Positions 45,728-58,897 of a DNA stretch of 64,000 bases are shown here, piece by piece. How positions within the stretch are numbered: position 1 is the first letter of the stretch; the number at the start of each line of letters is the position of its first letter. This stretch comes from Neocallimastix lanati (nom. inval.) (lineage: Eukaryota > Neocallimastigomycota > Neocallimastigomycetes > Neocallimastigales > Neocallimastigaceae): the NCBI GenBank assembly GCA_016946835.1, contig JACVTC010000037.1, positions 786,501 through 850,500 on the forward strand. Direction: 5' to 3'. Made by a program: the position numbers and the translations under genes. The notes beneath the pieces were generated by a model. That model was not told the DNA's origin, searched no databases, and worked only from the letters and a program-made list of their open reading frames with translations.

Positions 45728-47469
45728 TTTATTATTTTTAAATTTTATGATTTTAAAAAATTGTTTTTTTTTTTATATAAAACCTTTTTTTTTAATTAAT
45801 CGCTTAAAGTTTGTTAAACACTTTTAAATATATATTTAATTTTATATTTATTGTAGGTAAGTAAAATAAATAATGAAGAAAAAAATTTTTTAAATGAAAA
45901 TTACTCATATTTATACTTTTTCAAATTTATAAAAAATAAAAATCTTACATTCATTCTAAATATACTAAATATAATTTATTTAATATTTTCTATAATCTTT
46001 ATAAAATAATTTTATTAATAAAATTAACTTTATTTTTAGATATAAATTATTCTTTATGAATATATTATTTCTACTAAATTCTAAATTTCTATATAGAAAA
46101 AATTTTATGTATATCATATGTTTAATTCATAATTTTATGTAGTTTTATAATTGAAATAATTTAATTATTTTATGATAGAAATTAATTATTTCTAAATTTT
46201 TATTTTTCTATTGGATAGAAATTTTTCAAATTCATAAATTTTAATTATAAATATTTTATTAATAAATTTTTATTAATAAAACATTTATAAATTCTAAGAA
46301 CACAAAAATCTAATGACCATAAAAAACTTCCATGGAATATGTTATTATATATTTCGTATTTCATTATACCAAAATCATTGATATGTATACCTATTATTAT
46401 AATATTATATTATATTTTTATTATTCATTTATATTTAATACTGCTCATAAATAATTTTTAATTTGATATAATTATTTCTAAATTTTTATGTTTCTATTGA
46501 ATAGAATTTTTAAGTATCATAAATTTTAATTATAATTATTTTATTAATAAATTATATATGATTTATAAAAATCTAAATCAAGAATCTAAAGAACATATAA
46601 AACTCTATGAAATATGTTATTATATATTTCGCATTTCATTATACAAAAGTCAATGATATTTATTAACTATTATTATTAAAAATTTATGTTCTTATTATTC
46701 ATTTATATCTAATACTATTCATAAGTTCATAAATAATTTTTAATTTAGTATAATTATTAATCCTCATTAAACTTGTTAATGATTGTTATTATTATTATTA
46801 TTATTATTATCTTTTTTTTATTTTTCTTTTTTTTTTAATTTTATTTAATTTTATTTTACATTATTTATTTGAATAAATTTATACAAGAAATGATTTTTAT
46901 ATATGGATTAAAATATAATTTCATATTATATAATTATAAAAATAATAATTTTATATTTTTAAATATTTCTTATTAATATTATATTTTAATAATATTTTAT
47001 AATCATATACAATATAAAATAATATTTACATTATTATTAAAAAATAATTTATAATTATATACCAAATGAAATAATGAACAAATTTATATTAATATTAGAA
47101 AAATATGTTGTTAAATAAACACACAAACTTTTTAAATTCAAATTTAATGTTTAAATTTATTTTTTATTTTTATTTATATATTTTTATATTTAAATTTTAA
47201 ATATTTTATTTCTTATTTACATTAATAGATAAAAAATATATTATAAAAATAAAATTTTAATTTTAAAGTAAAAAAATTAACTAAAATCATGGTATATCAA
47301 TAATATAAATATAAATATATATAAAATATTTATTTTATATTATTTAAATTTTAAATTTTAAATATTTTATAAAAATTATTAATACTAAATTTTTTTAGGG
47401 TATAATTTATTCTAATTAAAAATAATTATTGAAAATAAATTCAATTTTTGTGTTATCTTTTCATTTAAT
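45728..47469. promoter_or_regulatory. sHSP spacer 4: promoter of copy 4, 3' flank of copy 5
   Basis: 1,742 bp. TATATAAAA at about 45775-45783, followed by the conserved CGCTTAAAGTTTGTTAAACA block. Similar to the other spacers but with its own indels near 46480-46560. Confidence 0.55.
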
Positions 47470-48090
47470 TTATTGGATTTGAATAGTTTTCCTTTGTTCT
47501 TTCTTGGTAGGTTCAAGCTTTGGAAGATGAACTTCTAAAACTCCATTTTCTAATCTGGCTTGAATTTTGTTGATATCAGTATTTTCAGGAAGAGTAAATG
47601 ATCTTGAAAATTTACCATAACTACATTCTATTTTTGAATACTTCTTAGTATTTCCTTTATTAGAATTTTCTTTATTTTTGTTATAATCCTTAATGTTATC
47701 ATTATTATTGTTATTATCAGAGTTATCAATGATAGATTCTCTTTCACCAGAAATAGTCAAAACATGATTATCATCAGAAAGTTCCATTTTAACTTGATCT
47801 TTATTCATTCCTGGTAAATCGGCATGAATATAATAATTATTTTCATCTTCACTTAAGTTGATCTTTGGACTAAAGTCAACTGATTTAAAGACATCACTAT
47901 TGAAAGCTTTAGAAATTTGATTATGTAAATCATTGAATGGATCTCTATGATAATAAGGATAAATTGAAGGGAAAGAAATCAAAGGATGATTAAAGAAATC
48001 ATTTTCGAATTGACCATCAAAGAATGAATCCCTAAATAAAGAATTATTATTTCTATGAGATAATTGATTTTCGTTATTGTGTGATGACAT
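47470..48090 (-). CDS. Small heat-shock protein, array copy 5
   Basis: 206 residues. R20/G26 arm as in copies 2 and 6; NDNIKDY insert as in copy 1; T171 as in copy 4. The 3' flank is of copy 3/4 type but the 5' flank is of copy 2/6 type, so an exchange point lies within or next to the gene. Intact domain, IQIQ end, no intron. Confidence 0.95.
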   Translation of the reverse strand: MSSHNNENQLSHRNNNSLFRDSFFDGQFENDFFNHPLISFPSIYPYYHRDPFNDLHNQISKAFNSDVFKSVDFSPKINLSEDENNYYIHADLPGMNKDQVKMELSDDNHVLTISGERESIIDNSDNNNNNDNIKDYNKNKENSNKGNTKKYSKIECSYGKFSRSFTLPENTDINKIQARLENGVLEVHLPKLEPTKKEQRKTIQIQ

Positions 48091-49173
48091 TTTGTTACTT
48101 TTTAAATTTATGATATTTATAATTTTTTATTTTATATAAAACTTTTGTTTTTATTAATCGCTTAAAGTTTGTTTAATGCTTTTAAATATATATTTAATTT
48201 TATATTTATTGTAGGTAAGTAAAGTAAATAATGAAGAAAAAAAATTTTTAAATGAAAATTACACATATTTATACTTTTTCAAATTTATAAAAAATAAAAA
48301 TCTTATATTCATTCTAAATATACTAAATATAATTTATTTAATATTTTCTATAATCTTTATAAAATTAATTTTATTAATAAAATAAATTTTATTTTTAGAT
48401 ATAAATTATTCCTTATAGAAATTTAGAATTTGGTAGAAATAATATATTCATATAGAAAAAATTTTATGTATATCATATGTTTAATTCATAATTTTATGTA
48501 GTTTTATAATTGAAATAATTTAATTATTTTATGATAGAAATTAATTATTTCTAAATTTTTAAGATTCTATTGGATAGAAATTTTTCAAATTCATAAATTT
48601 TAATTATAATTATTTTATTAATAAATTTTTATTAATAAAACATTTATAATTTCTAAGAACATAAGAATATAATGATTATAAAAAACTTCCATGGAATATG
48701 TTATTATATATTTCATTTTTCATTTACCAAAATCATTGATATTTATAACTTTTATTATTATTATATTATATTAAATTATATTCTTATTTTTCATTTATAT
48801 TTAATACTACTCATAAATAATTTTTAATTTGGTATAATTATAATTATTTTATTAATAAATCATATATGATTTATAAGAATCTAAATCTAAGAAACTAATG
48901 AACATATAAAACTCTATAAAATATGTTATTATATATTTCGTATTTCATTTTACTATAAAATATGTTATTATATATTTCGCATTTCATTATACAAAAGTCA
49001 ACGATATTTATTAACTATTATTATTAAAATTTCATATTCCTATTATTCATTTATATTTAATTACTATTCATAAGTTCATAAATAATTTTTAATTTGGTAT
49101 AATTATTAATCTTTATTAAAATTGTTATTGATAGTTATTGTTATTATTATTATTATTATAATTACTATTATTA

Positions 49174-49216
<43 letters not shown>

Positions 49217-49812
49217 TATTTTATTTTACATTATTTATTTGAATAAATTTATATATGTATTGAAATATAATTTCATATTATATAATTATAAAATTTATAT
49301 TTTTATATTTTTAAATATTTCTTACTAATATTATAATTTAAAAATGTTTTTTAATCAAATATATTATAAAATAATATTAATATTATAATTTAAAAATAAT
49401 TTATTATTATATACAAAATAAAATAATGAACAAATTTAAATAAATATTAGAAAAATATGTTATTAAAATAAACACAGAAACTTTTTAAATTCAAATTTAA
49501 TATTTAAATTTATTTTTTATTTTTATTTACTTATTTTTTATATTTTAATTTTAAATATTTTATTTCTTATTTACATTAATAGATAAAAAATATATTATAA
49601 AAATAAAATTATAGGTTTAAATAAAAAAAATTAACTAAAATCATGGTATAACAATAATATAAATATAAACATATAAAATATTTATTTTATATTATTTAAA
49701 TTTTAAATTTTAAATATTTTATAAAAATTACTAGTACTAATTTTTTTAGGGTATAATCTACATTAATTTATATTATTTTAAATAAATAGAAATTTTATTT
49801 CATTAATTAAAT
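48091..49812. promoter_or_regulatory. sHSP spacer 5: promoter of copy 5, 3' flank of copy 6
   Basis: 1,722 bp, the same length as spacer 6 (50434-52155) and apparently identical to it over its whole length, including a T run of about 32 nt. TATATAAAA at 48133-48141. Confidence 0.75.
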
Positions 49813-50433
49813 TTATTGAATTTGAATAGTTTTTCTTTGTTCTTTCTTAGTAGGTTCAAGCTTTGGAAGATGAACTTCTAAAACTCCATTTTCTAATCTA
49901 GCTTGAATTTTGTTGATATCAGCATTTTCAGGAAGAGTAAATGATCTTGAAAATTTACCATAACTACATTCTATTTTTGAATACTTCTTAGTATTTCCTT
50001 TATTAGAATTTTCTTTATTTTTGTTATCATCTTTAGTATCATCATTAGTATTGTTATTATCAGAGTTATCGATGATAGATTCTCTTTCACCAGAAATAGT
50101 TAAAACATGATTATCATCAGAAAGTTCCATTTTAAATTGATCTTTATTCATTCCTGGTAAATCGGCATGAATATAATAATTATTTTCATCTTCACTTAAG
50201 TTGATCTTTGGACTAAAGTCAACTGATTTAAAGACATCACTATTGAAAGCTTTAGAAATTTGATTATGTAAATCATTGAATGGATCTCTATGATAATAAG
50301 GATAAATTGAAGGGAAAGAAATCAAAGGATGATTAAAGAAATCATTTTCGAATTGACCATCAAAGAATGAATCCCTAAATAAAGAATTATTATTTCTATG
50401 AGATAATTGATTTTCGTTATTGTGTGATGACAT
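49813..50433 (-). CDS. Small heat-shock protein, array copy 6
   Basis: 206 residues. It carries F100 (KDQFKME instead of KDQVKME) and the insert NNNTNDDTKDDNKNKENSN, both shared only with copy 7. The N-terminal arm is the R20/G26 type of copies 2 and 5. Together with its upstream spacer it forms half of a recent 2,343-bp tandem duplication. Intact. Confidence 0.95.
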   Translation of the reverse strand: MSSHNNENQLSHRNNNSLFRDSFFDGQFENDFFNHPLISFPSIYPYYHRDPFNDLHNQISKAFNSDVFKSVDFSPKINLSEDENNYYIHADLPGMNKDQFKMELSDDNHVLTISGERESIIDNSDNNNTNDDTKDDNKNKENSNKGNTKKYSKIECSYGKFSRSFTLPENADINKIQARLENGVLEVHLPKLEPTKKEQRKTIQIQ

Positions 50434-51516
50434 TTTGTTACTTTTTAAATTTATGATATTTATAATTTTTTATTTTATATAAAACTTTTGTTTTTATTAA
50501 TCGCTTAAAGTTTGTTTAATGCTTTTAAATATATATTTAATTTTATATTTATTGTAGGTAAGTAAAGTAAATAATGAAGAAAAAAAATTTTTAAATGAAA
50601 ATTACACATATTTATACTTTTTCAAATTTATAAAAAATAAAAATCTTATATTCATTCTAAATATACTAAATATAATTTATTTAATATTTTCTATAATCTT
50701 TATAAAATTAATTTTATTAATAAAATAAATTTTATTTTTAGATATAAATTATTCCTTATAGAAATTTAGAATTTGGTAGAAATAATATATTCATATAGAA
50801 AAAATTTTATGTATATCATATGTTTAATTCATAATTTTATGTAGTTTTATAATTGAAATAATTTAATTATTTTATGATAGAAATTAATTATTTCTAAATT
50901 TTTAAGATTCTATTGGATAGAAATTTTTCAAATTCATAAATTTTAATTATAATTATTTTATTAATAAATTTTTATTAATAAAACATTTATAATTTCTAAG
51001 AACATAAGAATATAATGATTATAAAAAACTTCCATGGAATATGTTATTATATATTTCATTTTTCATTTACCAAAATCATTGATATTTATAACTTTTATTA
51101 TTATTATATTATATTAAATTATATTCTTATTTTTCATTTATATTTAATACTACTCATAAATAATTTTTAATTTGGTATAATTATAATTATTTTATTAATA
51201 AATCATATATGATTTATAAGAATCTAAATCTAAGAAACTAATGAACATATAAAACTCTATAAAATATGTTATTATATATTTCGTATTTCATTTTACTATA
51301 AAATATGTTATTATATATTTCGCATTTCATTATACAAAAGTCAACGATATTTATTAACTATTATTATTAAAATTTCATATTCCTATTATTCATTTATATT
51401 TAATTACTATTCATAAGTTCATAAATAATTTTTAATTTGGTATAATTATTAATCTTTATTAAAATTGTTATTGATAGTTATTGTTATTATTATTATTATT
51501 ATAATTACTATTATTA

Positions 51517-51559
<43 letters not shown>

Positions 51560-52155
51560 TATTTTATTTTACATTATTTATTTGAATAAATTTATATATG
51601 TATTGAAATATAATTTCATATTATATAATTATAAAATTTATATTTTTATATTTTTAAATATTTCTTACTAATATTATAATTTAAAAATGTTTTTTAATCA
51701 AATATATTATAAAATAATATTAATATTATAATTTAAAAATAATTTATTATTATATACAAAATAAAATAATGAACAAATTTAAATAAATATTAGAAAAATA
51801 TGTTATTAAAATAAACACAGAAACTTTTTAAATTCAAATTTAATATTTAAATTTATTTTTTATTTTTATTTACTTATTTTTTATATTTTAATTTTAAATA
51901 TTTTATTTCTTATTTACATTAATAGATAAAAAATATATTATAAAAATAAAATTATAGGTTTAAATAAAAAAAATTAACTAAAATCATGGTATAACAATAA
52001 TATAAATATAAACATATAAAATATTTATTTTATATTATTTAAATTTTAAATTTTAAATATTTTATAAAAATTACTAGTACTAATTTTTTTAGGGTATAAT
52101 CTACATTAATTTATATTATTTTAAATAAATAGAAATTTTATTTCATTAATTAAAT
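50434..52155. promoter_or_regulatory. sHSP spacer 6: promoter of copy 6, 3' flank of copy 7
   Basis: 1,722 bp, apparently identical to spacer 5. TATATAAAA at 50476-50484. The near absence of differences in non-coding A/T DNA means the duplication or conversion is very recent, or is an assembly artefact. Confidence 0.75.
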
Positions 52156-52776
52156 TTATTGAATTTGAATAGTTTTTCTTTGTTCTTTCTTAGTAGGTTC
52201 AAGCTTTGGAAGATGAACTTCTAAAACTCCATTTTCTAATCTGGCTTGAATTTTGTTGATATCAGCATTTTCAGGAAGAGTAAATGATCTTGAAAATTTA
52301 CCATAACTACATTCTATTTTTGAATACTTCTTAGTATTTCCTTTATTAGAATTTTCTTTATTTTTGTTATCATCTTTAGTATCATCATTAGTATTGTTAT
52401 TATCAGAGTTATCGATGATAGATTCTCTTTCACCAGAAATAGTTAAAACATGATTATCATCAGAAAGTTCCATTTTAAATTGATCTTTATTCATTCCTGG
52501 TAAATCGGCATGAATATAATAATTATTTTCATCTTCACTTAAGTTGATCTTTGGACTAAAGTCAACTGATTTAAAGACATCACTATTGAAAACTTTAGAA
52601 ATTTGATTATGTAAATCATTGAATGGATCTCTATGATAATAAGGATAAATTGAAGGGAAAGAAATCAAAGGATGATTAAAGAAATCATTTTCGAATTGAT
52701 CATCAAAGAATGAATCCCTAAATAAAGAATTATTATTTCTATGAGATAATTGATTTTCTTTATTGTATGATGACAT
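52156..52776 (-). CDS. Small heat-shock protein, array copy 7
   Basis: 206 residues. From about residue 64 on it equals copy 6 (F100, same insert). The start differs: MSSYNKEN, D26, and V62 in KVFNSD. Its upstream sequence is also different from copies 1-6: the TATATAAAA/GCTTAAAGTTTGTT block is not present at the usual distance. It is the first unit of the array, facing copy 8 head to head across 960 bp. Confidence 0.95.
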   Translation of the reverse strand: MSSYNKENQLSHRNNNSLFRDSFFDDQFENDFFNHPLISFPSIYPYYHRDPFNDLHNQISKVFNSDVFKSVDFSPKINLSEDENNYYIHADLPGMNKDQFKMELSDDNHVLTISGERESIIDNSDNNNTNDDTKDDNKNKENSNKGNTKKYSKIECSYGKFSRSFTLPENADINKIQARLENGVLEVHLPKLEPTKKEQRKTIQIQ

Positions 52777-53736
52777 TTTGTTAGTACTTTAACTTTGCTT
52801 AATAACAATTAACTTTTTATTTATTTTAAATTATGAAACACTTTTAAATATTTTAATTGTATAGTTATTATAAATAGATGTAATAAATAATGAAGATAAA
52901 AAACTATATTTTTAAACGAAAATTACTCCTATTTATACTTTTTTTATTTTATAACTTCATAAATATTAAAATATAATTTTTTTTCTAGAAATATTATAAT
53001 TAATTTTTTCTTTAATCTTTAATTATTTATTTTAATTAAATAAATGATTAAAATTTTATTTTTAGGTGTAAAATATTTTTTATGATTGCCTATTTTTTTT
53101 TTTCTCTACTAAATTCTAATTTTCTTTATAGAAAGAAAATTCATGTAGTATCATATTCTTAATATACATATTTTTATGTAATTTTATAATTGATTTAATT
53201 AAATTTTTTCTATAATAGAAATCAAAATTTTCTATATTTCTATAGTTCTATTGGATAGAAAATTATAAAATCTAAATGAATTTTAATTTAAAATTTTTTA
53301 TTATTAAACTTTTTTAATTATAGCACACTATTATTTCTAAGAATAAATTAATAAACTTATTATAAGGAAATTCTTTTAGATGGAATATTAAATTATAAAA
53401 AATTAATGCAATTTATAAAATATAATTAAATTTATAAAATTTTCTAACATATTTAAATCCAAAAGTAATATTACTTTATATTTCAATACTTTAATTTTTA
53501 TTTTTTTTTTAAAAAAAGTATAAATATTAGTTATTTTCGTTTTATAAAAAATATTTTAATTTCATTGAATTTCATATATTTTGTTTTTGTTAATATAAAA
53601 ATAAAAGATATAAAATATTAATAGCTTTATTATTTCTAATAAGAAAAAAAAAAAAAAAGTATTCAAGTTAAATAAAAAATAATATTATAATAAAGGGTGC
53701 ATTATTACTTCTAAGTTATAAAAAAAAATGTAACCA
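52777..53736. promoter_or_regulatory. Divergent intergenic region between sHSP copies 7 and 8
   Basis: 960 bp between two start codons on opposite strands, so it holds both promoters. It keeps only weak resemblance to the array promoters (for example TAAATAATGAAGATAAAAAA near 52885). An upstream ATG at 53727 is immediately followed by TAA, leaving the ATG at 53737 as the start of copy 8. Confidence 0.55.
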
Positions 53737-54363
53737 ATGAATCAAAAAAATCAATTATCTCATAAAAATAAGAATTCATTTTTTGATGATGATTTCGATC
53801 ATGAATTCTTTAATCCTCCTCTGATTTCTTTTCCTTACATCTATCCTTATTATCCTATAGATCCATTCCATTCTATACCTAATCAAATTTCAAAAGCTTT
53901 CGATAGTGATGTCTTTAAATCAGTTGACTTTAGTCCAAAGATCAACTTAAGTGAAGATGAAAATAATTATTATATTCATGCCGATTTACCAGGAATGACT
54001 AAGGATCAAGTTAAAATGGAACTTTCTGATGATAATCATGTTTTAACTATTTCTGGTGAAAGAGAATCTATCCTTGATAACTCAGATAATAATTATAACA
54101 CTGATAATACTAAGAAAGATAATGAAAATAAAAGTCATAAACAAGAAAATTCTAATCAAGAAAAGACTGAAGATGAAAATAATATTAAAAAATATACAAA
54201 AATAGAATGTAGCTATGGTAAATTTTCAAGATCATTTACTCTTCCTGAAAATACGGATATCAATAAAATTCAAGCTAAGATGGAAAATGGAGTTTTAGAA
54301 GTACATCTTCCAAAACTCGAACCTACTAAACAAGAACAAAGAAAAACTATTCAAATTCAATAA
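53737..54363 (+). CDS. Small heat-shock protein, divergent copy 8 on the opposite strand
   Basis: 208 residues. The alpha-crystallin domain is nearly the same as in copies 1-7 (KINLSEDENNYYIHADLPGM, GKFSRSFTLPEN, C-terminal IQIQ). The N-terminal arm has diverged (MNQKNQLSHKNKNSFFDDDF, FHSIPNQ). The internal insert is longer and different (NYNTDNTKKDNENKSHKQEN region). It has T96, M180 and Q196 changes. Codon positions differ at many synonymous sites, so it lies outside the homogenising exchange that keeps copies 1-7 alike. Intact, no intron. Confidence 0.95.
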   Translation: MNQKNQLSHKNKNSFFDDDFDHEFFNPPLISFPYIYPYYPIDPFHSIPNQISKAFDSDVFKSVDFSPKINLSEDENNYYIHADLPGMTKDQVKMELSDDNHVLTISGERESILDNSDNNYNTDNTKKDNENKSHKQENSNQEKTEDENNIKKYTKIECSYGKFSRSFTLPENTDINKIQAKMENGVLEVHLPKLEPTKQEQRKTIQIQ

Positions 54364-55983
54364 ATAAATTACTTAATAAAATATTGAACTAAAATTTATT
54401 TTGGAATAAAATTTAAATATAAATCATATTATTTTAATAATATTTTAATAACTCATTATTTAAAATTTTTTAATAAAATTTTAATTTTTTTTTAAAAAAA
54501 AATTATATATATTTAATTAAATATTATAAAAAATATTAAATTACTATTTTAGATGATAATTATTTTATTTTAAAGCTATCATTTATTTAAAATTTATTAT
54601 TGATTGTAAATATTTAAAAAAAATAATAAATAAATAAATAAATGTATAAAATGAACAATATAAATTTAATAATATATAATTTATAAATTCATTTAATAAT
54701 TTTTACTTTAAAATACTATTTTAATATATGAATATGACAAAATTTTATGATGTTCAATAACACTTAAAATATTTAATTTGGAAAATTAAAAAAATTTATT
54801 TATTATTATTTTTTTTTCTTATAATTCCAAATTAAAAAAATGTAGAATTAAAAAAAATATTATTGTATAGTAAATTATAATAAAAGTAATAATTAATCAG
54901 AGAAGAAAAATAAATACATAAAAATAAATAAAAATCTTACTATAACCAAAAACAAAACAAAATAAAGAATAAAAAACAATATTTATTCGATATATTAAAA
55001 TTGGATTTATTTTTATATATATTATTTTTCATTATATTCAATATTACTATCATGTTCTTTTCAAAAACAGTATATAAAATTTATAATGAATTTTTATATT
55101 TATCAAATTATAATAATAATTATTATTTCTAATGTAATAAGTGATATAAGATATAACCGATAAAAATCAATAGCATTCTATTACATATATTATTATTATT
55201 ATTATTATTAAAACTACATGGCTAAATAATCAAATTTTAAATTAAGATATATAATAGAACGTCAATTCACATATTCTTTTTTTAATTATTTTATAATAAT
55301 ATATTATGAATATATAATTAATGTATAAAATATTTTAATACTATTCCTTATATCTATATTTTAATTATTAAATTTTTTCAATTTATTTTTATATTAGATC
55401 ATTTCAGCATTACAAAAATAATAATAAAAAAAAAAGATTTACAAACTACTTTTTAAATATTCTAAAAAATGAATGTTTAAAATAAATTTTTTTTTTAAGG
55501 AAAAATTTGAAAGTACTTGATGAAATAAAAAAAAAAAAAATTGTATATAATAAAGATTCAATCATAAATAGATTAATATATTATATTAATATTATTTATA
55601 TATATATATATTTATGTATTTATTTATATATCTATATATTTATTAATTTATTATTTATTTTTTTTTTTTGGTAATTCAAAGAGTACATTTTTTAATTTAT
55701 AAAAATTTATTACAATATAATGAAATATATATGCATATTCATATTCATATTATATATAAACTAGAAAATATACATATTATATTATACATTCATTTATACT
55801 TTACTATTTAAAGTGCATACATCGAATTTATTATGAATTCATTATATGGAAAAAATACATATAATAAAAATATTTTGTATTAAATTTTTATTTAATTTTT
55901 TTTTTTTTAAAATTTCAAAATTTTTATCCAATAATTTTTATTTAATTTTTTTTTTTTTAAATTAAATATTTTTGTCCTACCGA

Positions 55984-56024
<41 letters not shown>

Positions 56025-57302
56025 AAAATTAATATTTTAAATAATTTCAATAAGAAGTTTTCTATTCATACTTGTTAATGGTGGTAATCAAATGAATTAA
56101 ATTGAAATAGCATCTAATAACTAAATATCAATAATTAAATATTAATCAATTATTATTGTAATTAATTATCGGTTAATTAACTTCTTTATCCATAGTCTTT
56201 TTTTTTCTGTTAATTTGTTAATTAAAGTGAAATATTAGAAATAAAGTTATTACTATTATTCTGTATCTTTTTATCCCCAAAATTTCAACTTTTTTTTTTT
56301 CTTTTTTTGTCTTTTGTCTCTTATCTTTTGTCTTTTTTTTATTTTATTTTATTTTTTATTTAATATAGTTATAGTTTACCATATAAGATAAATCCAGTCT
56401 AAAAAAATGAATATATAAATATAAAAAAAAAAAAAAAAAATGAATGAATATTATATGTATCAATGAATAGATAGAAAGACAAATAACTAAAATAACTTAA
56501 AATAATTTAATATATATACATATATCAATGGCTTCTCTTTAAATATGAATATGGAGTTTAGAAAGACATTTTTACTTTAAATGATAGTAAAGATAATATT
56601 AAATGAGATTATTTATCATAAATTAGCAAAGCAATTACTTAAAATAAGTATTATTAAAATAATAATAACTAGTAATAAGTAATTATCTCATTATCTATTG
56701 TAACTCTTAATTAATTCGACAATAATGAAATTAAATAATAGAAAAAAGTAAAAAAAAAAAAAAAAGAAAAAAGAAATAAATTTTATATTTATTAATATAT
56801 CAAGTATCAAGTTAATAAGAAGAGTATAGCCTTTTTTTTTACTTTTTTTAATTTTTTTCTATTTAAATTTTATTTATGGAAACTGTTTAAAAATACATTT
56901 GTAATTCAATGTATGATGTAAAACGTTGTAAGAATAGGAAGCACAGCCCTTCCAGCCATTATTATCGTAATATAATTAAGGTTTCTGTTGTCTATAATTA
57001 TAATTATAATTTAAATTTCATTCATTTAAATATAAAATTTATATATGTATAAAATATTTAAATTAATAATTAAGTTTTTATATTATTTTACTTTATTTTA
57101 TTTTATATTATATTATTTTTATTTTATATGATATATTTTTATTTTATTTTATCATCTCTATATTTTATATCAATATCCTACTCTATATTTGCATTATAGT
57201 TTAACTCAAACATCCACTTTAGAAATAAAAAAAAAAAAATTAATTCAATTAGTTCTGTGAGTAGTAGAATAATAATAATTAATAATAATAATTTAATAAT
57301 AA

Positions 57303-57343
<41 letters not shown>

Positions 57344-58897
57344 ATGTTCATTTTAGTTTTATTTTAATATATGTGTATCAATTAATTATTAATTTTATTT
57401 CTTAATTAAAAAGTACATTTCATATTACATTATATTCATTTTTATTCATTTTTATTACATTGTATACATTTTACTGTATTATATTTTAGATTATATTATT
57501 AATTACATATTTTACAAATAAGGAAAGTAATGATAAACTTTAAATTTAGGTTAAGAAAAAAAAAATTTTTAATGCAGTCCAAGTTTATTTTATAATAAAA
57601 AATTTGATAACTTTTTTTTTCTTTATTTTTCAATTTTAAAACAAATTTTATATAAATAAGTAATATATATTTCTTTTATTTGGTTAATAAAAAAAATTTA
57701 TATGAAAAAGGTTTCTTCTTCCAAAAAAAAAATATATATATATTGATATTATATATTATTATTCAATTATTTATTATATATTATTAATTATATATTACTA
57801 TTAAATAATTGAATAGAACAAGAAAAAATATGTGTAATATGTATAATATATATAATATATTATAATATATATTATATAAATATTTAAATAAAATATAGAT
57901 ATTGTTTAATTGATTCATGTCCATATATTATTATTATATCATTTAATAGATTTAATAAATTACAACTTTAATTCTATTTCTTAAATAAATTTTTTAATCC
58001 ACTTCTTAATATTTTATTTAATTTTATTTAATTTAATTTAATTTAAATTATTTCTGGTTCTTGCTCTATCATCATCTATTAATTAATAATTTCTGGTTCT
58101 TGCTTTATCATCATCGATTCTATTTAAAAACAATATATCGAATATAAAAAAAAATGTTTTCTGTAATTGTATTATTAACTTTTAAAGATTAAAAAAAAAA
58201 AAAAATTAAATAGGAATATATTTAACTCTATTAAATGTTACTATTATATAATAAATAATTCTATTATAATAATAATAATAATTATTACTATTAAACTACA
58301 TAAATAAGAATAAATTAAAAATTTATGGAATTATTCAATACTACTTAAATTTTTTAAAGCCCATTGAACTGATAAACTATTCAATATGGTATATTAAATA
58401 TTAAATATTAAATATTAAATATATATATGAAATCTTTTTACCCTTTTTTTATTTAATTTTTTGAAAATTCTTTTTTGAAATTTTTTTTGAAATTTTTAGC
58501 CATAGTCATTTTTGTATTAAATTAAATTTTTTTTTGTCTTAGTAACTATAATTATTATAATTTTTGTTTTTAAAAAGGATGATTTTGCATTTGAGGAGAG
58601 ATAAATCTAGAAATCAAGATTAAAAATTACTATTGTTATCATTTAATTACATAATAATAATAAAAATATAATAATTTAAACTAATAAATTTTAAAATAAA
58701 TAAATATTTCTTATGATAAAAAGAATATTATGATTATGATAAATACAATATTTTATGAAGCTAATAAAAAATAGAATCATACAATTATAATCGATAAAAC
58801 GATGATTTAATAATTAAATAAAAAAAAATAATAATAAAAATGCATAAATAAAAAATATAAATATAAATATTACATATTAATTATTAATGATATGACT
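54364..58897. other. Gene-poor AT-rich intergenic DNA
   Basis: About 4.5 kb with no identified gene. It contains an A run of about 36 nt at 55987-56022, an ATT microsatellite near 57305-57340, and a 39-bp-period duplication at 58051-58115. One 65-bp patch of higher GC at 56918-56985 reads MAGRAVLPILTTFYIIH then stop on the minus strand. It might be a first exon (a GT follows ACAAC) but no partner exon was found. Confidence 0.4.
58051..58115. repeat. Two-copy direct repeat, 39-bp period
   Basis: TTTCTGGTTCTTGCT followed by C/T and TATCATCATC at 58051-58076 and again at 58090-58115, differing by one base. On the minus strand it encodes DDDKARTRN-like text. Possibly a trace of a repeat-containing exon. 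Confidence 0.7.

Noticed and set aside
49122-51671. Two identical 68-codon poly-Phe frames in the sHSP spacers
   Set aside because: They cross the T runs of duplicated spacers and are non-coding.
56918-56985. Possible first exon MAGRAVLPILTTF on the minus strand
   Set aside because: No recognisable family and no downstream partner exon; kept only as a note in the intergenic entry.
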